Notes under the pieces: generated by a model
Seen by the model: the letters and a program-made list of their open reading frames with translations, nothing else
Database searches by the model: none
Told to the model about the DNA's origin: nothing
Program-made: the position numbers and the translations under genes
Assembly: GCA_002633005.1 (NCBI GenBank)
Contig: NMRA01000100.1
Location: 825,822-889,821, forward strand
Direction of reading: 5' to 3'
Length of the DNA: 64,000 bases
Origin: Phoronis australis
Lineage: Eukaryota; Phoronida; Phoronidae
Part shown: positions 41,632 through 50,997 of the stretch, one piece after another
Position numbering within the stretch: position 1 is the first letter of the stretch
Layout of the letters: every line of letters starts with the position of its first letter

Positions 41632-42105
41632 CTTACAACTTTGCTTCTGTCGTTTCAATAAAACTTTCATCCTTACGACCTGTCGTTTGAACTCTATCAG
41701 TCGGTCATTACAATGTTCGCACCATACTCCACCCCGTGACTTCTGTCTCCCCATCTGTGGCACACCAGCACCTCGAGCCCTCCCTGCCCGTGGACCTGGC
41801 CTTACGCCAGAGGTAGGCGGTCGCCCACATGGGGTTGGAGGTCGACCACCAGGGGTTGGAGGTCGACCACCAGGGGTTGGAGGCCGTCCACTTGGAGGAG
41901 GAGGTCGTCCCGAGACATTCTTGCCAGTGGGTAGCCTGGACCCATTCATTAGTCCAGTTGATCCTGATGGTCGCCCGCCACGCTGCTCCAAAGCTTGTTT
42001 TCCCTGTGCACTACAGTCTTCGTTGCTCTCTATTTTATTGCCAACAAGCCGTCCAACTGCCAAGCTTTCCATTTGCACTCCAGATGGCGAAGTAGTGAAC
42101 TCCAC
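41632..42105 (-). CDS. KIF26/VAB-8-like kinesin, second coding exon: Gly/Arg/Pro repeats and first CxxC module
   Basis: 474-bp exon, phase 0 at both ends: acceptor CATCATAG before 42105, donor AAG/GTGAGT after 41632. It supplies residues 43-200 of the model. Order: a Ser/Gly-rich linker; a low-complexity stretch (about residues 108-141) built from a seven-residue GGRPPTP repeat, seen in DNA as a 21-bp tandem repeat; a basic segment; then WCEHCNDRLIEFKRQ (from residue 170), with Cys171 and Cys174 followed by a basic amphipathic helix. Established: KIF26A/KIF26B and nematode VAB-8 are divergent kinesins with a long non-motor N-terminus and weak or absent ATPase activity, acting in cell migration and signalling. 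I recall paired Cys-x-x-Cys helices in vertebrate KIF26 N-termini. Inference: this exon is the first of that pair. A Gly/Pro-rich plus-strand frame over the same bases is its antisense shadow. The family call is from memory without alignment. Confidence 0.62.
41812..41910 (-). repeat. In-frame 21-bp coding tandem repeat in the KIF26-like exon
   Basis: Near-identical 21-bp units (plus strand GGGGTTGGAGGTCGACCACC, starting 41831, 41852 and 41873, with decayed neighbours) encode GGRPPTP. The period is a multiple of three, so copy-number change would lengthen the Pro-rich linker without shifting frame. Confidence 0.9.
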
Positions 42106-42738
42106 CTATGATGAAGAGAAATTACTAAAAACAAAATATTCCCGCGGCACTTTGTGTCTAGGATAAACAGATGAGTAAAAACGTATAATTACCTTCATGA
42201 AATTGTAGATCTCCAAATAAACCTTGACAAGTGGAAAAGACCACTTCTTACCAATCTTTAAAATGCCCGTGGGCCATGCATGAACTTTCCATTTATGTGA
42301 TTCAGCCTCCTACTGTGCCTCATGTCCATGACATCAGAATTAACAGAAAAGGTAAATAGCTACTAAATGTTTCCATACCCAATAATCTTCGTAACTACAT
42401 CCACTTGACATCTTTGAACAGAATATTCCAATTATTTTTGACAGGTATTATTAATTGCTGATTATGATCAAATGAATTGTTTTGATGTTTGCATAACTTC
42501 ACAACTGCACAGAACTGACAACAAAATTTGAGTGTTGTTGAATCAAAAATTTTAAAAATAGACCGATTATTCCAATGACAATGTTTCGTTTCAACCACTC
42601 TTTAAAGAGCTATTCCGCACGTTCTCACAGATCGTCACTCTACTACGAGTTCGAGTTGTGATGCTTGCGGAAAATAAATTCTAAAACTAAAATTCCTCCA
42701 TACATTTATTAAATTCATTTGGAAACTGAGACACTCAC
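42106..42738 (-). other. Intron 1 of the KIF26-like gene
   Basis: 633-bp GT-AG intron bounded by GTGAGT and CATCATAG. AT-rich; no gene, RNA or repeat recognised inside. Confidence 0.55.
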
Positions 42739-42872
42739 CACGAAACGTCTACCCCTGTCTCCGTTCGCCATGGAAATGAAATGTGATCCAGCGGCAGCGT
42801 CTCTCGCAGAGTTCCGAGCAGACGACTCGTCGCAGACGGTCGAGTCTAAAGCCGGTCCGTCCATTTGAAATT
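42739..42872 (-). CDS. KIF26/VAB-8-like kinesin, first coding exon (start at 42864)
   Basis: First coding exon of the minus-strand gene. A T-rich tract and CAG acceptor end at 42873, so the exon begins with 8 bases of 5' UTR and at least one more upstream noncoding exon is implied. The ATG at 42864-42862 (AAATGG context) opens 42 codons that end at a strong GTGAGT donor (exon end 42739, phase 0). The peptide is hydrophilic and acidic, rich in Asp, Ser and Ala, then turns basic (GDRGRRFV), with no signal peptide or membrane segment. A longer open frame overlaps this exon in another register, but it runs back through the acceptor and is not used in this model. The phase-0 donor joins the phase-0 acceptor of the next exon (42105) and keeps the frame open. 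The family assignment rests on the next two exons; this one alone is not diagnostic. Confidence 0.6.
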
Positions 42873-43486
42873 CTGCAAAAAAACGGGGTGATAGGGTTAT
42901 AATGGCTCATATACGATAATGGGCCACTTGTGGTCGTTGTGTTCACTACGCGCGGTAAATCAAATTTAAGTAGATTAAGTAGATTTACTTTTCCTCGTAA
43001 AGTAAACAAACTGACGACCAACCATGCCCAGTTGGTTGGGACACGTGCTCGCAAAGAGTAAAGAATGTTATCACGAGATGGCGCTTTGTATGATAGTAAA
43101 CAGCCACGGGCGAACGAAAAAAAAATACCCCGACCTAAGTTTTATGCATACTCTGTTAATTATTAAAATGTGTGCAATAATCGTATCTTAGATTTAAGAC
43201 ATTAACCTTGTTTCACGTTTCGAATTAATTTCACAAATGTTAAAACAACCGAGATGTATTGAAACCAATAAATTTGCGGTGGACCCTGCGGCTATTACCA
43301 CAGAAACACTAAGAATTTGATAAAAATATGTGACTCAACAGTTACTCGCGCTAATTGGAATAATTCGAGGTCAACCAACACATGTCCGTCCACTTTGCCA
43401 ATTAAAAATTTTTCTAGTTGTACAGTTTTGTTAACTTCGCGTTGCTTGCATATTTAGTATAGGGACAATCCTAAATTTAGAGGAGA

Positions 43487-43735
43487 CAGTGTGGCCTAGT
43501 GTGATAGGTGCCCGCCTTCTTAACTCGGGATCGTGGGTTTCAGTCCAACTGGTCCACACTGCTAGACTCTTGAATCAGATTTCTAGCTACTCAGCTCGGT
43601 CTTAAGTATATATTAATAACGCGCAAAAATAGCTCCAGGTTATTATTGCAATGGACCCACATGCGCGGCCTGCGCACGTCTGGTACAACACGTACCAGAC
43701 CGCCTGCAATTATTTTTTTATTATTATTATTCTAA
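43487..43735 (+). mobile_element. tRNA-derived SINE
   Basis: A 75-base tRNA-like head at 43487-43561: perfect 8-bp acceptor-type stem CAGTGTGG/CCACACTG, A-box-like TGGCCTAGTGTGATAGG, CCCG/CGGG anticodon stem, and B-box-like GGGTTTCAGTCC. It is followed by an unrelated body with a GTCTGGTAC/GTACCAGAC hairpin and a TTATTATTATT-rich tail. Mismatches in the T arm and an over-long anticodon region argue against a working tRNA. Confidence 0.6.
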
Positions 43736-44726
43736 ATTTGTAGAACGTGGTCCTTTCATGGCAGGTTTCCTTTTAATTCCTTCGACAGTAAAACCCTATT
43801 GCCATTATGGCAAGGGACATTTTGAGACAAATATGTGAAAGCTTATGTGGTAATTTCAGCGATTAGGACATGAATTTTATTTATATGGGCCTTTAATTTT
43901 AAAACCATCTTTCAGAAATGGGAAACCGCTATGAACAATTTATTTTGCAATTTTTACTAGTGTTTTTCTCAAGACTATTTTCTTCACCGTAAGACAAAAT
44001 TCCACTAGGTATAAGTTTCAAATTGTTTCTGAATACATTAGAAGAAGAAATACATCGACAATATCTTCCTGACAGCAATATGAATTATTTTCGCTTTCTC
44101 AAAATTCATTTGAAATTACAAACAAATCTTTTACTTTTTGGATGACTAATTTGTGGCGGGGACATTTTCATATGTTGGTTTGCGTTTTTCGGAGCACTTT
44201 ATTTGTAACACAAACCGCACGTTTTTTGTTCCCAAAAATCTTGAAATTTCAATTAACTTTGTTTTTGTAACAGTCCTCAGGCTAACCGAACTTGACAGAA
44301 TCAGTTTAATGAATGAGACGAACGAGTATTTTAGCAGGCGTGTGTCGTTTCAAACACACAGGTTAAAAATAAGTCGCAGGTGGCCAGAATAGTTAAAGCA
44401 TCGTTTGTGTATTTTTTCAAAAAACAAAGATGAATCGATTTTATTTTGTTTTTAGGACCCACTGCTATAAACGATGACCGGTCATCTGGTCGCCGGGCCA
44501 AGTAGAGTTATTTTATTGACAGTCGAATAGACCATGGATACAGAGAGTTATAGCTACAGTTTCATATTATTCTACAACCTCAGTAAAGAGGTGCATTTAA
44601 CAGAAAAAGACATTTCAAGGTTTAGGGATATCGAGATTTTCATCTTGTACCTCTTTTTGTTCAGCACTCAAAGAAAAACGAAGAACTAAGAACAATTTGA
44701 GTACAATAATTTGGTTGGGCCTAATT

Positions 44727-44986
44727 CAAGCTTCCCGCACAATAGCCCTGTCGCACTCAACAACATAGCTCAAGCTTCCCGCACAATAGCCCTGTCGCAC
44801 TCAACAACATAGCTCAAGCTTCCCGCACAGTAGCCCTGTCGCACTCAAAACATAGCTCAAGCTTCCCGCACAATAGCCCTGTCGCACTCAAAACATAGCT
44901 CAAGCTTCCCGCACAATAGCCCTGTCGCACTCAAAACATAGCTCAAGCTTCCCGCACAATAGCGCTGTCGCACCCAAAAACATGGC
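44727..44986 (+). repeat. Minisatellite, six units of 43-44 bp
   Basis: Units starting at 44727, 44771, 44815, 44858, 44901 and 44944 begin CAAGCTTCCCGCACA and end near GCACTCAA. The first two are 44 bp and the later ones 43 bp, differing by one A/CA step. Richer in GC and CpG than the flanks; no gene nearby. Confidence 0.95.
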
Positions 44987-45108
44987 TCTTCTCATGGCTC
45001 GACGGTCCGATAAACTCAGTTCAGGACACAAACTCGAGCCCGGACCCACAAACACGGCCCATAAGGACCATGCATAAAGCACCAAACGGGCAGTGGCCTG
45101 AGAACTAT

Positions 45109-45367
45109 GAAGCGCCAAAGGGTTCTTGAACGAGTACCTTTCAGCTTGTTGAAATGTGTTTAATCAACGCGTGGTTTTGCTTAACGTCACAGCAATAATT
45201 GCAATAAGCAATAAGGCGCGTTGAATAAATAAAACTACGCGTTGATTACGCAAAAATGCGCGTTGAATAAGAGCAGAACGATGATCATTTAAGAACCGAA
45301 AGAACGCCTTGCTTAAGCACATTTCAACGCAAAGAAAGATACTCGTTTAAGAACCCTTTGGCACTTC
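45109..45367. mobile_element. Foldback (long inverted-repeat) element 1
   Basis: The left arm (about 45109-45170, GAAGCGCCAAAGGGTTCTTG...) is the imperfect reverse complement of the right arm (about 45305-45367, ending CCCTTTGGCACTTC). The interior repeats GCGTTGAAT/ATCAACGCG words in both orientations. A partial duplicate of the right end follows to about 45405. No coding capacity. Confidence 0.65.
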
Positions 45368-45462
45368 AGAAAGGTACACGTTTAAGAAACATTTGGCGCT
45401 GATAGGGCGCCAACGTATCAGCACAGGATTTTAAATACACCTTAGGTTCAGTGCAGACGAGG

Positions 45463-45627
45463 AGCTATGAGCTCAGCTGGCTGCCTCGAATGACGGTTAA
45501 AGGAGCACACACTGGCACGTGGCTCACGTCAAGGCGTGAAAATGGTACAGTTTCAACTGCATGGACCAGCCGTCATCTGTGTGCATAGGCTAACGTCCAA
45601 ACGAGGTAGTCAGCTGAGTTGCAAGCT
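45463..45627. mobile_element. Foldback element 2
   Basis: AGCTATGAGCTCAGCTGG... (from 45463) pairs with the reverse complement of the segment ending CAGCTGAGTTGCAAGCT (45627); similarity continues through CTGCCTCG/CTACCTCG and GCACACA. Arms about 50 bp, imperfect. It lies less than 100 bp from foldback element 1. Confidence 0.5.
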
Positions 45628-47403
45628 ATTCGTCACTACGTTCATGTGATAGTTTTTCGTTTAAGTCGACTTTCCTAAGTTTTGGGCTTCCGAAACTTTG
45701 CGTCCAATAATCGCGGGAGAGGCAACACATAAATATTGATTATAAAATGTTCAAATTGCAATTCTCATTGAGCACATCACTTTGTTTAGTGTTTGCAAAC
45801 GTTTCAAATACTAATTGCATGGAAACTTTTTCAACTGTATAATAGCGAGCATTCTTTGAACTAGATCACATCAGAGTAACATATTCGACCATAAATTGTT
45901 CCACAAATTTCTCTACTTCGGTAGTATCATGTGAGTACGTACTGATTTCAAAGTGTACAAATACCGTTTTTATTTTTTATTCTTGTAAACAGAAAACACG
46001 TGACATCGTTAGTTGTGCGCACATTGTACTTTCCTAGAGATAATAATTTGTTTTCAACTTAATTTATCAATGCAAGGGTATATCTATGGTTCAAATTTAG
46101 AAGATGCACTCGGGACTAGTACCGAGTACATCAGTATAATTAAAGTTCTTAAATATTTCAAGTTATATGATGAAAAACTAAGCTACCCAGTGTGCACCAG
46201 CGAAGCGATACCCGAAACCAGCGTTTTAATACTAAGTCACGACGAGTAGACGCTTATAAGTTGAAAAAGGTACTGCGTCTACATACATGTGCGTCTATGC
46301 ACCACTACACCACTGCAAACGCGGAGCCAGACTCGCGAAATACGGCACACCGGTTCACGGGCTCCTAAACTGGTGTCCGAACTCACCGAGGAAGACCGTG
46401 GTGGTGCACGTTCTCTATGTCTGCGCACCGTGCTGGGTGGTCGGTGAACACATGCGTGTTCGTGGGTTCCAACGATAAGAAAAGGGGGAATCTTGAATAC
46501 GAAAGTAAAAAGCCCTACCTGTAAAGTGGAACCAAACTGACCGTCACCCACTAGTAATTTGTTGTGTTTGGTGCCGGGTGTTTATTCTGAACTTAAGTAT
46601 GCTGCAAACGTGTCAATAGCTTTATGGAATTTCACACTAATAACGCACGCTCAACATTCTTTCCAATTTTATTGACACCTGAGAACAACGTCTACATAGA
46701 ACCAGTGCGTCACACGATTTATGATTGTATGTGGTCAATTTCCCGTTCTTCCCCTTTTCGACATTTTTTTATTTTTCACAGCCAAAAATGGTTACCGCTA
46801 AATATTTTTTCTTTTTAAACGGACTTTATATCCTGGTCTGCAAATAAGAAATCGATTTCTAGATATTTCAACAGTCTTATCTTAGTGAAATTCCAAAGCG
46901 GAGTGTTACAGAGTTCATAACTCGAGCTGAACTAACAAGCACTTGCTTTATGATAACTCATAAAGACGACATGCTTGTTTGTTATCAAAAATATAAAATT
47001 TACTCACGTCACATTTGAACTGACGCGAGGTCTTTGCTCTGAGATATCCTGATATACCTTGCATACCTAAGTTACTGTGACAACAAAAAGGGCACGGAAC
47101 AATTTTCGCCATTTTCCGTAGGAAGACCGGTAGTAATACTTCACGTCATTGTTTTCGTAGCAGGGTGTGAACCTAGCGTGCGTTCCATAAACGCGAGAAC
47201 CTGGTAAAACTCAAGAGCACGAAAAACTTCGCTAGATATCGCCAAGTATTACATTTAATTGCAAAGCGAAGCACGTGATTACACTACTCCTCCGCCAGAA
47301 TTCTGCGTTTATGAAACTCAACGCAGAGTCAAGTTTGCGTGGGAAAAGCACTGTAAGCCCCATACGACAAATAACTGTGAACAGTGAGGACCGCCAACAT
47401 CAA

Positions 47404-47434
47404 GTTATTATAATAATATATAATAATATATAAT
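47404..47434. repeat. AT-rich simple repeat
   Basis: ATAATATATAATAATATATAA-type run. Confidence 0.8.
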
Positions 47435-47734
47435 TTAGTTTAAATTGCATGTTCATCAGCGATTACATAACCACTGCACAGAACAAATTATACATCGATA
47501 TACACAAATTATACAAATATATATACAACACACAGAATACAATATAAGTTTTAAATAAAATTGTAACAAATAAAATTGTAACCCTAATGAAAAACAACTA
47601 CGAAGCAAAAGACAATGCTCAAGGGCCCGGCAGCTCCACCAGTTATAGGCCACGACTACCGACAATACAAAGCCAAAAGTATTCAACGGAGACGATATAT
47701 CTGAGACTCGGAGGGCAAAATATCGATCACAGTA

Positions 47735-47978
47735 CATGCGCGCACCCAGCCTAAAAAAATGGGGGCTCGAATTTTTGAGAATATGGGGTGCGTTCAGAGC
47801 CATGAATTGTGCATACGCCGAATTTTGGTAGTTCCTGATTTTTTAGTGGACTTTTGTCTAGTTTTCTACTTTTTTCGGAGTTTTTGTTCCTCGGAGGCGG
47901 ACCTTTTTGCCAACTTCGCCAAATGAGAGGGGGTTCGTTTGAGCACGCCCCAGCCCCCCCCCCTCGGGTGCGCGCATG
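47735..47978. mobile_element. 244-bp MITE with 13-bp perfect TIRs and 5-bp target duplication
   Basis: CATGCGCGCACCC (47735-47747) and GGGTGCGCGCATG (47966-47978) are exact terminal inverted repeats. Immediately outside, CAGTA (47730-47734) and CAGTA (47979-47983) are direct repeats, the expected target-site duplication. The interior has no transposase frame. A minus-strand open frame running through it is incidental. Confidence 0.8.
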
Positions 47979-49729
47979 CAGTAGGCAACAAGACAACACG
48001 TAACACCTCCCACGGGAGAGTCTCCCTCTCCACAATGATGCTCTTGTAATTGTTATTATTCTACTGTTTATCAAGGAAAAGACGTGCATTTCAATTTCGT
48101 GCCCAATCGTTTCGCGTAGGTGTAGAATAGACGTCACAAAAACGTATTTAAGTTTGTTGAGTAAAAAGTTATGCCACATCGTCAGCCGCCGTAAGCAGTG
48201 TAGGGCCACGTGCCCCAATGATTTCCCGCGAAATGTTTCACACGACAGAGAATTTGAATAGATATATTTTCAACGACCTTGACTAAGTATGTCTAGTATT
48301 CACTGAAAAATTTATACTTTTCCGGCAAGCATCAACACAAGTGGAGGGCCACCCGCGCTCTACACACAAAAAGTGCATGGCCCTTCGAAAATTGTGGTTG
48401 CCCGCTCACCCCTCCTTGAGACACGCTAGACCTGCTAGTGATCAAGTGCAAACTATTTACGAAACACTTTATGCTTTTCAAAAGAACAAGAAAGTTGGTA
48501 CTCCACTAACGTAGCAAAATTGTTGCATATTTATGGTTCAGGGGCGTGCTTATACTGTCCGCGCCTCAATCTACGCGAGATTACTATTTAATTTTGGAGA
48601 CCAATACACGTAGCTCATTTTCTTTTCACTTGCGAGAAGTACCCCCAAGGTGTGGGTAGCTGAACTTTTACAAGTTGATCAACTTTCCTGGATAATCTGG
48701 GAGTATTCAGTTTTTGCGAATTCTACTAGATGAAGAGTGACGTCTCCAATATTTCCAGGAGTTTATCTTGATTGTTGTGATATATTTGATTTTGAAAAAC
48801 TTTTCCCTAAACATCGTGTGACATTGACATACATACAGGGCGTCTGGATATTCATGCGATCCCATTATTGAACTGGGTTTAGTTTTTTGAAATCCATGCG
48901 ACCATTAAGTTCCAATTTTTTGAAAATTTTATGCTCCCTGTGGCCATGAAACTTCAGCACTGTGAATAATATGTGACTTAGAAGACTCGATTCGGGAAGT
49001 CGCCATCTCGTGCTGAAAACATAAGCAGTTTTAGATAACTATCAAATTTTAATGCAATTCCGGTATAGCAACGACCACCAAGCGCAATTGTGGCATTCAA
49101 TTCCAAATGTGCCAGAATACTAAAGTGCGCGAGTTTACAAAAGCATATTGTACTATTAATCGCTGTTAAAAAGCGATTCTTTTTGTCCTGTATAACTTCG
49201 ACACGACTGTAGGTCAAATCACGTCCCCAAATGTTCAGGTAATTACCAGTCCAACGTTCATAAGACACCTGTACACACAATTACATATTCACATTGCCGA
49301 CTAAATCACATTAAATTCGTGTTAACTTAGATCTCAAGTTATAAAGATTAGATTAGGCTGAGTATCTCCCGTAAAGAAATTACACGAACCAAGTCCGTGA
49401 ATTCTCACGTTTCTCTGTTCGCAAGCAACTTTTAAACTCAAGTTTTAAACGTCGCCTCCGTGCTTGACTTCAGAGCATTTGAAATGAAAAGAAAATTTGA
49501 AGATCCGTGACACCACCTGAAAATGCCAAATTATTCATGCAGAATGAAAACCCTTAATTTCTAAGGCAGTCAGTCAAAGTTACAGCAACGTGTGCGAATC
49601 CAGTCGAAAATTATGAGTCCACTGCTTGCGAAAAAAATATACGAGCACAAAAATCGCTTTCACATTACATCCAGGTTCTCATTCACTCCCTTGCATACTT
49701 TCACTACTAAGACCGAGCTGAGAGGAGTA

Positions 49730-49796
49730 GGAGATACTTTTGTGCAATGCTCGACTGTCTACCAGTAAAGCTTGAGGATTCGAGCCCTGGTATCCC
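49730..49796 (+). repeat. tRNA-like relic
   Basis: GATTCGAGCCC resembles a B-box, and GGAGATAC ... GGTATCCC could pair as a degraded acceptor stem over 67 bases. The A-box is not recognisable. Likely a SINE or tRNA pseudogene fragment. Confidence 0.3.
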
Positions 49797-50702
49797 AAGT
49801 GGAAGTCCGGAGCTCAAACCACAGAAGCCACACTGTCAGTACTGCTTGTATCGTTTTGCTCGTTTCCAAAGTAAGACTTTGGTGGGTTTTCTGTTTCAGC
49901 ATTTTCAGTTGTCAAGTTTCACCATCTTAAAATAAGGAGATGAGCAAAGTTGTCTACGATGCAGTCGTTACGTTCTAAAATCCAGATATCAAAGGATTTT
50001 TGAAAAGATGCCAAAATCCCAGGGTCACTACAGTATAAGTCTAGACTGCTCCTTTAAATTTAGAATTTACCGTCTACTCTTTTAGAGAATTACCATCATT
50101 AAACTTTACTTTTATGGTGAAATTTTATGAAAAGTCACACTTTCCAAGAGTCGCGTAACAACTCCAGAAAAATGTAAAACTGTAACCCTCACGAACTATT
50201 GGACATGAAGTGCTTATAGAATCTGTAGTGGAACAAACGTGTTAAGTTTTTAAACACCCAAAATGAAACATTTGGTAAGGAATTTAGGCCGGAAAAAAGG
50301 AAACATTTCGCAGGAACTGTCACGAAAAAGCTAGTTCTCTGCACAGCACGCGCTGTTTGCCAAATTCCTCTTCCGGGAAGCGGTATCCGCTCACTTAGGT
50401 TAACAGTTAATATGAGTTACTAGAACTGAGATTTGTTTCCCCTAATACTAAGTATGCATTGCATATTTGTTAAGTTTCTTGTTTCGACGACCAAGTTACA
50501 TTACCTTGCTATGTCACACACTGCTTCGTAATCTCAGTTTGAAGGAGATCCGTGAAGGGCTGGCATAACGTGCCCAATGCAAAGTGATATAAACTTATGG
50601 AACGCTTGCCTTTTATCTGCCATAAAGTTAGAATAGCGATAACGGACAAGGAAAGGGTCGATAGACTGTAATCAGGCAGGCAGTTGCCCCGATGAGTTTT
50701 AT

Positions 50703-50997
50703 AGGGACATTATTTGGCTTACTACCGAAAAGCGCATTTCCGTGATTACGTATTCTTGGATGGGATGTATGGACTACTTGAAGATACGAACTTTGATCAA
50801 AGCTGTTAAACAACAAACTCTGTTGTGTTTTTTACAAGACATTCTCTGGAATCAAGGCCGGAGACTAAAATATACTGTCATTTATCGAATAGGATTTAGC
50901 TAAGCAAGCAAAGCGTTAAACTGACTTAGGGGTCCCATGTTCGATTCCGCGCTGACAATAATTTCAGAAAATCCCTCTTCTCGCCGATAATGTCTCT
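50703..50997 (+). mobile_element. TIR element, copy C (295 bp), with a tRNA-like segment
   Basis: Begins AGGGACATTAT and ends GATAATGTCTCT (identical to copy A's right end). The interior shares AAAGCTGTTAAACAACAA with the family, and the tRNA-like part (TTTAGCTAAGC ... TGTTCGATTCCGCGCTGA, about 50895-50958) aligns with copy B. Flanking TTAT and TTAC are no longer an exact duplication. Confidence 0.6.

Noticed and set aside
41621-42166. 181-codon plus-strand Gly/Pro-rich frame
   Set aside because: Antisense shadow of the KIF26-like exon; its openness comes from the GC-rich 21-bp repeat.
42749-43054. 101-codon minus-strand frame over the first kinesin exon
   Set aside because: It reads through the CAG acceptor in another register; the ATG at 42864 with phase-0 splicing gives the open joined frame.
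46279-46551. GC-rich Arg/Ser-rich minus-strand frame
   Set aside because: Low-complexity composition in a local GC-rich patch; no family or splice support.
47751-48218. 155-codon minus-strand frame
   Set aside because: It runs through the 244-bp MITE and its C tract, has no recognisable domain and no splice-supported structure.
50895-50958. Functional tRNA gene
   Set aside because: Good B-box (GTTCGATTCC) but no acceptor stem, and it is repeated inside the TIR element family.
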